Origin: Tetrahymena thermophila SB210
Lineage: Eukaryota > Ciliophora > Oligohymenophorea > Hymenostomatida > Tetrahymenidae
Direction of reading: 5' to 3'
Assembly (NCBI RefSeq): GCF_000189635.1
Contig: NW_002476301.1
Span: forward strand, 310,001-374,000
DNA length: 64,000 nt
Shown here piece by piece: positions 1 through 10,751 of the stretch. Below the pieces are notes generated by a model. The model was not told where the DNA came from and ran no database searches. It saw nothing but the letters and a program-made list of their open reading frames with translations. Positions within the stretch are counted from its first letter, which is position 1. The number at the start of each line of letters is the position of its first letter. Both the position numbers and the translations under genes were made by a program.

Positions 1-589
1 TATGATAAAAAGAAAAGAGATATATTGTCTCTTCCAAAAATATTTACTAACAAAAAAATAAAAAACATTTCAACTTAATAATTAATATGATATTAATCAA
101 TCATTTACAAAATCGAGTCAAAAGAAATAAGTAAAATTATTTATAAATTTTAAATTAATAACTTTCCATTTGTTTGATTACAAACTATTTAAATAAAATT
201 GTAATATTTTATTGTATTTATTTTTATAAATTATGTATCTATTTAGCCAGTATATTTATTAACTAACTATCACATTCAGGAAAATACATTCATAAATATA
301 AAATAAAAAGTGTAATTAATCTATCTATCTTACATACTTTTTATCTTTATAATTTAAAGGATTATTAAATTTAGAAAAAATGATAATCCATTTGCATATT
401 TCTATCAAAAAAATAAAACCTAATTCGCGAAAATTACCATGAATATCCACTCATTTAGATTTAACTTTTCTAAAGGATTAAATAATTAATTACAAATTAT
501 ATCAAAATTTTTTAGAAATCATAATAAAAATTGTAAAATATTAATTGATTAAATAACCAAACAATAATATATCAAATAAATATTTAAAA
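1..589. other. AT-rich intergenic sequence
   Basis: No open frame with coding-like composition on either strand. It holds the presumed promoter and 5' UTR of the first transporter gene; no recognisable motif was seen. Confidence 0.6.
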
Positions 590-1606
590 ATGCAGTTATT
601 AGGAGAGTTCTACGCATTGTTATGTGCTGGAATATGGGCAGCTTGTAACTTTGCTTTTGCTTCAAAAATGGAAGTATTTTCCCCAATGATGTTCAATTTT
701 ATTAAATGCTTCGTAACCTCTATTGTCATCCTATTGCTTTTATTTTTGCTTCAAATTGAGTTACCTGCGGAGTCTTTTAACCCATATGCATATCTTGCAA
801 TATCTGGTCTTTGCGGAATTGCAATAGGTGATACATTCTATTTAAATGCTTTATAGTCTCTTGGAGCAAGAAAAACACTTTTGATGGAGACTCTGGCTCC
901 TCCTTTTACTGGACTTATTGCATTTATTTATTTTGGTACAACTATAAGCATATTTGGGTGGATTGGAATAGCTGCTATTATTTATGGTTTATATATTGTA
1001 ATCAATGAACAAAAAGATGAGACTAACTCAACTTCATCTCTACCAAATGAATTAGAAAGTTTTCATTCTAAGAATGTACCTTTATTATAATAAAAACCTA
1101 ATAATTAGACAAATTAGTAATAAAATCTTACTATGCAAGTGAAAAAGCTTGTAGAAGAAGTTAAATAGTTTATTTTCAATCAAGGAGTTCTTAATGCTAT
1201 GGCAGCTATGTTTTGCTAGAGCTTGGGTATGGTTTTATCTTCTGCTGCCCTTTAATATGGAGAGTTTGATACTTTATTAGCTACATTTATTAGATTACTT
1301 GCAGCAGTTTTTATGCTAATACCTATGCTTAAATTTTGGAAAAAAGAAACTTTCACTATTCCAAAGCTTTCTGTTTCAGAAACTTCATCATTGTTAGCAG
1401 TAGTTTTAATAAGTACTTTGATTTGTATTTACTTCTAGTAGTTATCACTTGTTTACACTCGTCCTGAAATATCATAGACACTTTTAGCAACATCTACTAT
1501 CTTTGGTCTTTTATATGGCAAATTTAGAGGAGAAAACATTTCTAATAAATAGTATTTCGGTTCTATTATTGCTTTTATTGGAGTAGGAGTTATTGTCTGG
1601 TGCTGA
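590..1606 (+). CDS. EamA-type membrane transporter, copy 1
   Basis: Intronless frame of 338 residues when TAA and TAG are read as Gln; the first in-frame TGA is at 1604-1606. The protein has two halves of about five hydrophobic segments each, joined by a hydrophilic Gln/Asn-rich loop (about residues 145-185), the layout of the drug/metabolite transporter (EamA) superfamily. The first half contains a conserved stretch around GARKTLLMETLAPPFTG; the second ends with a glycine-rich helix (FIGVGVIVWC). Family members export or exchange small metabolites; the substrate cannot be read from sequence. Two paralogues follow at 2285 and 6028 in the same orientation, so this is a tandem array. Earlier in-frame starts are absent, and the sequence before the ATG is the A-rich leader usual in ciliates. 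The membrane-transporter call is firm; substrate and cellular membrane are unknown. Confidence 0.88.
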
Positions 1607-2284
1607 AAAATCAAATTAAATCTAAGATAAGATACTAGAAGTATAAATAAATAAATCGATCATCCTGAATTAAAAAATACTTTTTCAAATAATTTATAAA
1701 ATCGGCCTAATCTTATTTAAAAATCTTAATTAATTTCTTTTATATTTTTTATTAGAAGTTGAGTTAATCTCAATTTTATATTTATATCATTTAACCAAAT
1801 TTTATTTTAATAAGCTAATTTATTATGAAAAAAAAAGATAAATAACTCTAATACAAATCTAATTCATAAATTGATTTACCTAATTAAAAATTATTTTTTA
1901 AGAAAATAAAATCATACCTTAAATATTGTTCCTCTTTAAAATTAATTTTAAATAAATTTTTATTTAAAAATATAATCAATTAAAATTACTTTAATTATTT
2001 CTACTCTAAATTTAATTTTTTTAAACAAAAGATTTTTTATTTTCAACAAATTTAATTTAATTGATTTTCTAAAATATTTTTAAAAATAGTAGATAGATAA
2101 ATAAATAAATAAACAGCTTTAGAAATTTAAGTTTTAACTATCAAATTAATTTTTTCAAGAATCGCCAATTTGAAATCCTAAAATTAATTTTACTTAGCAT
2201 TATATCTTAGTTAGTTTTGAAATATCTCATTTATGTTTTGAATAATAAATAAGAAAATTGACTTTTAAAATACAAATAAAATTA
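1607..2284. other. AT-rich spacer between transporter copies 1 and 2
   Basis: About 680 bases of very AT-rich DNA with short simple repeats (for example the TAGA/AATA runs near 2090-2112). No coding frame could be supported on either strand. Confidence 0.6.
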
Positions 2285-3301
2285 ATGGTTTTAGGAGAGG
2301 TAGCAGGCTTAGTAGCAGCTATGAGCTATTCAATATAATCACATTTAGTTTCTTCAATAGTCACCAAATCGTCTCCTATGTTAGTATGTTTAATTAGAAA
2401 TACCATCTCAATGATTCTATCATTTTTAGTTATGCTAATATTCAGCTAAAATGTTTTTCCTGATGCAGATCTTAAATTATATGGATATTTAATTATTTCT
2501 GGTATTTCAGGAGTTACACTTGCAGATGCCTTGTATCTTTACACTTTATACTACTTAGGGGCAAGAAAAGCTATTTTATTAGAAACTCTTGCTCCTCCGT
2601 TTACAGGTTTAATATCATATTTTTATCTTGACTCAACTCTTTCTTTAATAGGATGGATTGGAGTATCCTTAACTATATATGGAATATACATAGTTGTAAA
2701 TGCAGAATACAGTTAAAAAAAGGGATAAAATAAATTAGATTTACCAATATTATAATAAAATTAGTAATATTTAGAAGATTAAGTTAAAAATGAAATGGAG
2801 TTAAATAATTTTTAATAAATTTAAAGCAATAATAATTGCTAATAAATTAAAGAATAATCTATAAACTCTAAATTATATATGGGTTTAAGTTTTGGAATAG
2901 CTGCTAATTTTTGTTAAGCATTAGGCATGGTTCTCTCACATGATGCTATGATTTCAGGATATTTTGACTCTATTAACAGCACATTTATAAGATTAGCAGC
3001 AGGAATTTTATGCATCGTTATTATAGTGAAAATAAAAGGCTAAAATATAATTTGGCCTATTAAATCTTAATAAGATAATCGAATTTTTTTTATTAGTATC
3101 TTGATAGGTCCAATTATAGGAATTTGGTCTTAGCAATTTTCGCTAATATACACTCGTCCTGAAGTAGTATAAACACTTCTTGCAACAACCCCAGTATTTG
3201 GTTTATTTATTAGTAAATATAAAGGAGAAGAAATGAAATTAGAATACTATATTGGATCTTTTATAGCTGTATTAGGAGTAGCTATCATTATTTGGTTTTG
3301 A
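2285..3301 (+). CDS. EamA-type membrane transporter, copy 2
   Basis: Intronless, 338 residues, exactly the length of copy 1, ending at TGA 3299-3301. It shares the two-half EamA arrangement and the block GARKAILLETLAPPFTG (residues about 97-113), followed by a helix with GWIGV. The hydrophilic central loop is long and Gln/Asn-rich. The second half contains LIYTRPEVVQTLLATTPVFG, matching copy 1 (LVYTRPEISQTLLATSTIFG), and ends AVLGVAIIIWF. The loops have diverged much more than the membrane segments, so the duplication is not recent. Substrate unknown. It is one of three tandem paralogues; the MEMO1 homologue starts 280 bases downstream on the same strand. Confidence 0.88.
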
Positions 3302-3581
3302 AAATTCTTTATTTATTATGTTAAAATAAATTATTTTACTATTTCAATTTCAATCAACAATTAATGTCTTTTAGATAAATGAATAAACTATATAGATATT
3401 TTTTTCTAAAACTTATATATTTGATCAAAAATTTTTTAAGAAAACACTTTTTACATTTCTGATATCTAATTATATATTTATATATTTACATTAAAAAAAA
3501 CAAATTAACTTAATTAAAAAATTAAATACTTCCGAATACATAAATAATACTATTATAACATTATTTTAATTTGGAAAAAAG

Positions 3582-4894
3582 ATGAACTCTAAATAATAAA
3601 CAAGGAAAGCTGCATTTGCAGGATCATGGTATGAGGGAAATCGTAAATAATTCAATTTATTATGTTTTCATTACTCATTATGTTTTAATAGAAGCTAAGT
3701 TGAATTAAGAATTAAATAATTATTTATAAAATGCTTAACTGTAAATCTCTCCAATCTAAAAGATCAAAGCTATGATAGGACCGTATAAATATAATATAAA
3801 TGGATTATCATATTAAACTAAAATTATTATTATTAAATTAAAGCCATGCAGGATATAGGTATAGTGGACCAACTCAAGCATGGTCTTATAAGTACATAAA
3901 TCCTTAAGAACAGTAAATATTGAATAAAATTTATAAAATTAAATAAAAACATAATATTTATAGTTAAAGAATTTTTCTTCTTGGACCATCGCATAGATAA
4001 AGATTTTAAGGATGTGGATTGTCTTCATGCAATAGTTTAGATACTCCATTTGGATAGATATAAGTTGATACAGATGGTAAGTTTTAATTTTGGCAATATT
4101 ATTATTGTTATTATTATTTTTTTAAGTAATTTAGGAACTGATAAAGACAGGCTCTTTTGTACAAACAGATAAATAAACAGAAGAAGCGGAACATAGTTTA
4201 GAAATGCACTTGCCTTACATCAAAAAAATTATGGGAGAGTATTTCATTAAGATTTGTTTCATTTTTTTAAGAATTTTTATAGTAAACCATTCACAATAGT
4301 ACCTATTATGGTCGGATAAACATCTTATGATTTAGAACAGAAATATGGAGGTATATTAAGTAAATACTTTGATGATGAAAAGACTTTATTTATAATCTCA
4401 AGCGACTTTTGTCATTGGGGAGAAAGGTATGATTAATTGAAATAAACAAATTTAGTGCTTAGAAATAAATATATTTAACAGGTTCAACTATTAATATCAT
4501 GACCCTCAAGCAGGAAAAATATATCAATCCATATAAAAATTAGATAAGGAAGGAATGGATTCAATTGAATCTCACAGTTCTAAGTATTTTAGATTTAATT
4601 TAGCTAGAAAAATATTTTATTTATAAAAATAAAAAAGAAAATTTGCTTAATATCTAAATGAGACCTCAAATACTATATGTGGAAGGCGAGGAATTGGAAT
4701 ATTATTGCATGTATAACCAAATTTTCAAAAATGCTATTACTCACTCATTTATTTTTTAACTTTATTAGATAATTGAATAGAGTGCTCTTTCTAAAACTTT
4801 AAAGACAAAATTTGTTTAATATGCTTAATCAAGTTAAGTAGTTGATGAAGATGACAGTTCAGTGAGCTATGCCTCTGCTATAACATATATATGA
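3582..4894 (+). CDS. MEMO1: MEMO1 family protein
   Basis: Spliced gene of eight exons: 3582-3642, 3692-3782, 3844-3912, 3964-4076, 4127-4238, 4283-4426, 4482-4710, 4769-4894; 314 residues. Seven introns of about 44-61 bases. The joined product follows human MEMO1 along its whole length: [10 protein letters not shown] at the N-terminus, [10 protein letters not shown] (the metal/active-site His region), [42 protein letters not shown], a SNTICGR block, and a C-terminus ending [18 protein letters not shown]1 proteins share the fold of class III extradiol dioxygenases and have been linked to redox, iron handling and cytoskeletal signalling. The conserved His, Asp and Cys positions of the family appear present, so the protein should be functional. 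The exon-5 acceptor was chosen because it restores the family residues ELIKTGSF. The gene lies between transporter copies 2 and 3. Confidence 0.93.
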
Positions 4895-6027
4895 GATATT
4901 TGATAATTTTAGTTTAAAATTTTATTTTATATCTTAAGGATTTTATATTGTTTTTCTTTGGTAATTTATAGTTATATTATTTTAAAATTAAACGTTATGC
5001 TTTGATTTAAAATTTAATTTCTAATATTAAAATTAATTTTTAACAGAAAAATAGATAATGATTTTACTTTTTTAAGCATAAAACTGTCATAATTTTATGT
5101 AAGTTTAATTAGTAATATAATCATTTAAAAATTAAATATTTTATTTGATTTAACAATTTATTTAATATTCTTTTTTAAATTAAATAAAAAATTTAAGATA
5201 AACCAATTTAACAAAAAAATAATATATATTTTTACTTTTTTAAGTATAATTATTAAAATATATCTAAATTAAAAAAATGATAGACTACTTAACTATTTTA
5301 AACAAAAAAGTTTATTATGCAATAAAATATCTTGTTATTTGAGTGAAGAACTAGAGTAAGAATTATTAAAATATAAAATAACTTTTTAATAATACCATAA
5401 AGACTAAAGTATCATATACCCAACTATTCCTAATTTTTAAAATTAATAAGGGATTTATTTAATTTAAGCCAGAAAATCAAATAATAATCATAATATACTA
5501 TAATTTAAATACCTTAAAAAACAGTTTATGAATTATATTTTAATATTTAAATACTTAAAATAAAAACTCCTTATCTTTATTAAAAATTTTTTAGAAATTA
5601 CAAATAAGTGCTTTTATATGTGAAATTTTACAATACTTGCATGTCTATATTAGCCATGAATCTAATATTTAAATAAATAGTAGATTAATTTGGAATCCTT
5701 TTTACATAATTTAATTGTTTTTTTTTCTAAATAAATGCATTTAAAAATCTAAGTATCTAAGTTCATTTACTTACAGCTGTAATCAATGTTAAAAAACAGA
5801 ACTTGATCACTAAATTACATGAAAGCAATATAAATGAAATATTATTTTTTTTCAATTCCGATTTAAATAAAAGTAAAATTAAGTATACTTAATTGAAAAT
5901 AATTAGACTCTATTGATGTATTTTTTTAAAAGTTGATTAAATTTTAAATCTTTCTTCAATAATTGGTTGATATCTTTTAAAAATAAGCAATAAAAGTAAG
6001 TGAAATATAAATCTTAAATAGAATATT
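4895..6027. other. AT-rich intergenic sequence
   Basis: About 1.1 kb with no supportable gene on either strand. Open frames are short and AT-driven. No RNA gene or repeat family was recognised. Confidence 0.55.
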
Positions 6028-7080
6028 ATGGTACTAACAGGTGAGCTGACTGCTTTATATTCAGCTATAAGCTATGCAGCATCCGCAACTATTCTATCAG
6101 ATATTGCTAAAACTACTTCTCCTGTAATATTAAACTTTTTGAGAATGTTAGTCTCTGCAGCTTTTACTTACATAGTTGTTTTTAACTTTTGTGACTCCAT
6201 TTTACCGTAAGACGAATTTTACGTTTACTTGAAGCTAATAATATCTGGGATTAGTGGAATTGGTTTAGGTGATATTTTTTACTTTAAAACTTTAGGGTGT
6301 ATTGGTGCAAGAAAGACTATTCTATTGGAAACTATGGCACCTCCCTTTACAGGTTTTATTTCATGGGTATATTATGGAAAAACCCTTTCTATTGGAGGAT
6401 GGATTGGAATAGTTATTACAATGTCAGGTGTTTACTTAGTTTTTAAAAATGAAGAGAATAATTAAGCAGAGTAATTTCAAACAGAATTAATAATTTAGGA
6501 ATAAAACATGAATGAATTACCATTAATTTCACTAAGCTAATAAACAACTAACGATGAAGAGCCTAAAGTAAAATATTAAAGCAAATTAAGAGGAATTCTA
6601 AGCAGTTTAAAAGATTTTCTTATTTCTCCTTTCTATAATATGCAAAAAGAATTTGTAGGATTGTTGAATGGAGTTGGTTATACCTTTTGCTGGGGTTTAA
6701 GCATGGTTCTATCTCATGATGCTGCTCACTCAGGTTCATTAAATCCTTTATAGAGTGCATTATTAAGACTATTAGCTGGTCTTCTATGCGTTGCTCTAAT
6801 TATTTTACTCAAAAGCAATGAGAAATTTCATTGGCCATTTTTATCATACTAAGATAATAAAATATTCTTTTTAGGTATTTTGATAGGACCTATTCTGGGT
6901 ATTTGGTCTCAATAGGTATCTTTGATGTTTACAAAACCAGAAATATCCTAAACTATCATATCAACCACTCCAATTTTTGGCATTGTTTTTACCTATTTCA
7001 AAGGAGAATAATTAAAAATGAGATACATTTATGGAGCTCTATTAGCCGTTTTAGGGGTTTGTATCATGATATGGTACTGA
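6028..7080 (+). CDS. EamA-type membrane transporter, copy 3
   Basis: Intronless, 350 residues, ending in TGA 7078-7080. It has the same two-half transporter layout as copies 1 and 2, including GARKTILLETMAPPFTG in the first half and FTKPEISQTIISTTPIFG in the second. The extra dozen residues lie in the central hydrophilic loop (about residues 145-210), which carries several Gln encoded by TAA/TAG. C-terminal helix AVLGVCIMIWY parallels copy 2. It is closer to copy 2 than to copy 1 in the second half (both contain GMVLSHDA- or SMVLSHDA-like segments). This suggests the array grew by successive duplication, with the MEMO1 gene inserted or trapped between copies 2 and 3. Substrate unknown. Confidence 0.87.
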
Positions 7081-7177
7081 TGTGAATTTTGAAATTTAGT
7101 AAAAATAGCTACAAAAAAATCATATAAGTTGATACGTTATTTTTTGTGTAGTTACTTTGTAAAGTGAAATTCACATC
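7079..7177. repeat. imperfect inverted repeat (hairpin) at a gene 3' end
   Basis: The left arm (7079-7120, starting GATGTGAATTT) is nearly the reverse complement of the right arm (7138-7177, ending AAATTCACATC), with a spacer of about 17 bases. The outer 11 bases pair perfectly; the inner part pairs with a few mismatches. The left arm begins inside the stop codon of transporter copy 3. It could fold in the transcript 3' UTR, or be a small palindromic insertion. Confidence 0.6.
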
Positions 7178-7395
7178 AAAATTTATATTATTATTAAGTT
7201 AAAATAAAGATCAATAATTAGAAAGAAATTTTTATTAACTTTTTAATTTCAGCTGAAGAATTAATAAATATTCAATTTTCAGCCACTCAAATAATTTAGT
7301 TTACTTAATAAATAAATTAATAGGTATTACATTTTTGACAAAAAAATAAAAAATTACCAAATTAATGGCTGATAACAACTGATAAAAATGAAAAT
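7178..7395. other. short spacer between convergent genes
   Basis: AT-rich sequence between transporter copy 3 (+) and the Gln-rich gene on the opposite strand; nothing further is seen. Confidence 0.5.
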
Positions 7396-9041
7396 TCAAA
7401 ACTGAATTGGTATACTATATTTATAATTGTATTATGAATCAATTTCATTTAAATTATTCATAGCGTTTTCTGACATCTGATTAATATTCTTTTTTAATTT
7501 TCTAGCTCTATTTTTAAGAATATTAATACCACTAACAAATTTCGTTACACTTTCTTACTCAAAGTTTGCTATTTTTTCCTCATCATTTTTTTAAATGTTT
7601 TCAAAATAAGACAGTTCATTTTTTACAAATCTGTCTATATATTGCTATGAAACTTTTACCCCTTTAAAAAGTTCTGTAAAATTTTCTTCATTTTCCTTTT
7701 AAAATTGATTCATTTTATTTGATTAGCTATGGTTATTATGTAAAGGTTGCTTATTTCCATTAAAGAAGTAATTAGAGTGCATATTAATTTGTTATTTAGC
7801 CTTTTATTGTGTTATCTATTTTTTCATATGTATTTTAGGGTCAACTTTAATAAATTTATATTTGCTTAGATTTATAACAGACTAACCATTATCTGAGTTT
7901 TACAATTTTAATAATGATTTAGATGTATTTTATTACGATTTATCTTATCGGTCTAGAGATTAACAAATTTAATTATTATTTTTTTTATCTTTAAAATGGT
8001 TTTTAAGTTCACTCAATATACTTGAATTATTCATAGGGGTTAATGATTTTTAATCAGCTTAACTTTTATCTTATATTTATGTAATTTCAATTGCAGAAAA
8101 GTCGTTTTCTAATTATTATTTTTAATGTTTCCTTTCATAGTTCTACTATTAATAATTATATTACAAATGTGAAAGGTACTTCTGTTAAGAATTATTATTG
8201 ATACTTAAATTTCTAAAAATCATAGAAGCAAGATTTAACTCACTCGAATGTCTTTTGTGAGTATTTGGTTGACTACTTATAGATTATTTGCTTGCTATTT
8301 AGCTAATATCTATAGTATTACCATTTTATAAAGAACCTCTTTTAGTTGCTATTTATTTAGACAAAGGAGATACTTTATCTATCACATTGCAATATCCTTT
8401 TATTTTATCCTAATTTATTGTAAATCCTTTTTAAAAATTTATAGGAGACTAATCTTGAAGATTATTTGAACTTTAAGGTTAAGAAATAGATATATTTTTT
8501 TTTTAAAATAGTTAATTTACTAGAAGTCCCATTTATTACTTGTTTCCTTTTTGCTTGGGACTTTTACTTATATTTTCATTTATTGATTTTTTTAATAGAT
8601 ATTTATAAGATTCATGTCTTAGTTTTTCTGACTAGCTTCCATCTCCTGGACCTAACATTATGCTCTAATAATAAATTATTTTTTATTTAAATTGAATCAT
8701 TTTAGATTAAACAAATAATAGAAATCAATCCTTTTCATTAATAAATAAATTAAAACCTTTGAAATGAGTCTTCCTATACTATCTCTTTCCTAAATAAAAG
8801 GTAAAAAGCGCTTTTAATGAATTTGCTTTGAGATATTTTGATTTTACTAGCTCTAAATCTATTAAGTTTTTTCTTCTACTTCTCCATTATTAAACTGTGG
8901 ATTGTTTATAAAACCGTTACTTACATCTTTTAATTAATCCAAGTTGCTTAAAGTTTGCAATTAAATTGAAGATTATTGCCTTTCAAAGTTATTAGATTTC
9001 TTAGCTCTATATGGACTTTATTGTAGTTCTAAATTTTTCAT
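7396..9041 (-). CDS. unrecognised Gln/Asn-rich protein
   Basis: Minus-strand gene of two exons, 9041-8757 and 8664-7396, giving 517 residues. The 92-base intron (8756-8665) begins GTTTTAAT and ends TTATTAG; without it the frame meets a TGA, and with it the frame is continuous. The product is hydrophilic and low in complexity, rich in Gln, Asn, Ser and Lys, with no signal peptide or membrane segment. The N-terminal 95 residues are Gln-rich. The last 100 or so residues are more ordered and helical, with charged heptad-like spacing (around KNEENFTELFKG to KKNINQMSENAMNNLNEID), suggesting a short coiled coil. No family is recognised. An ATG inside the intron would give a shorter alternative product, but the spliced form is preferred. 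Confidence 0.7.
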
Positions 9042-9720
9042 TAGCAAACTCCTGCGAAATTATTATATTCCATTGTAGTCTTTATTATATTTGTATGAGT
9101 GCAATTAATCCATTTTTTGCTTTAAACAGTATTAAATATACAAATTACAATTCGTAATTACAATTTATTAAAATTAATATTAAGTCTTATAACTTATAAT
9201 TAATTCCTATGATTGATTATACAAATATAGATAAGCACTTTTATTCAAAATAAATTTCACAAATAGTTCTAGTATTTTTTAAATATTATTTTACAATTTA
9301 AAAGATGATAAATTTATTTTTTGTTAATGTGTTTTTATTTTGATTAACTATTACATAAAATTAGATATTTACAAAAAAAATTATTTTAAATAAACAAAAC
9401 AATAGATAAATAAATAGACAAATAATTATCTTAATTTATTAAACTAAAGTTAATTATAAGCTTTTTGAAAACAACAACCTAAAAATCAAATGAATTTACT
9501 AATTTTAATAATGAGTAAAAATGGACAACCAAAATTAATTATTTTAATTAAAATCATGTAATAATAATTTTTGAATTAGTTTTTAAACCGAAAATAAGTA
9601 TTTGAAAGTTAAAATAGTTTTCTCTTTTTCCTCAAATATTAAATTATTTTCCAAAATATTAAAAAAATTAAGTTTGATAATTATTTTAAGATATATATAT
9701 ATAATATATTAAGTATCTTA
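9042..9720. other. AT-rich intergenic sequence
   Basis: Upstream region of the Gln-rich minus-strand gene. No coding frame, RNA gene or repeat is supported. Confidence 0.55.
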
Positions 9721-10358
9721 ATGCTTTTACATGAAGTAGAATAAAAGAGTGAAAAATTAATTGAAAGAATTTGTGATCATAATTCATTAATCATTAATTA
9801 ATTCACGATTTTATTTTTAAATTTTTATAAAGCAAATAGTTCTTGATCAGACATTTTAATCTTAAATCCAAAACTTTTAAAAAATACAAAATATATATTA
9901 GAAACTTAAGATTATTTAAATGAAATTATTTAATCCTTATTAATTTATAAAATTTGTACATATTTATTATTTATTCAAGAAAATAATTTGAAATAAAAAA
10001 ATTATAGTAATAAATGTTAAATTATTTGTTTAAGTTATTTTTAGATCAGAAAAAGAAGCAATATTTATTAAGTACTAATTTTCTCTATTCAACTTATTAT
10101 AAAAATTAAACTTTGATTTAGAGCCAAAAGAATATGAGGAATTTAGTGATATGAGTAAGGTAAAAATATTAATTTTTTAATTTTATAATTAATTAAATAA
10201 TAATATGATAAATTCTAATTATATTTTTTTCTATATAACATATAGAGGATAATAATAATAGTTTTATGTAAATTTAATAATCGTTTATTATTGCATTAAT
10301 AAAATTGTATACTTATTAAATTAAAAAATATTTAAATATATAAAAATAAAACTTCTGA
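9721..10358 (+). CDS. doubtful small spliced gene
   Basis: An ATG at 9721 opens a frame reading MLLHEVEQKSEKLIERI. By joining GT...AG segments one can read on through a lysine/glutamine-rich stretch and a convincing piece, LLQKLNFDLEPKEYEEFSDM (about 10100-10158), before a donor-like GTAAAAAT. The last piece is better coding sequence than the surroundings, so an exon is likely there, but the other joins are not unique and the final exon is a guess. The product would be about 140 residues, hydrophilic, with no recognised family. It lies 400 bases upstream of the dynein gene on the same strand. Confidence 0.22.
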
Positions 10359-10751
10359 AAATTGTATATAATTATTTATTAATATCTCCTATTTGCATGA
10401 AAAATGAAAATTGGTAATGTGGATAGGAGGAAGAAAAGTGCAAATAAAAATGAATGAAAATTTAATTTGTAAAAAATAGAAGAAATATATTTGTTGTCTT
10501 AGATATTAATTAATTGCTTTTAGAAAACTGTGATGAAAAATTTAAATCTTTTAAAAAGTGGAAGGTTTTGTTTTGCTTGTTTAATAAAAATAAATAGACC
10601 TTCAATAAAATTAAATATTAAATAAAAATACAATATATATTTTTTTCTTTTCATAATCAAAGAAAGACGAAGTAAACATTTTAAATAGTCTAATCGCGCG
10701 AAAGGAAAAGAAAAGTAAAGGAAATCATAAGCTAAGTGATAAGAAGAAAAA
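10359..10751. other. 5' region of the dynein heavy-chain gene
   Basis: AT-rich sequence with no gene seen. An in-frame TGA at 10737-10739, just before the dynein ATG, rules out a longer N-terminus read straight through. Confidence 0.55.

Noticed and set aside
590-1090. Two separate small + strand proteins
   Set aside because: They are one transporter gene; the apparent stop between them is TAG, which encodes Gln in this organism.
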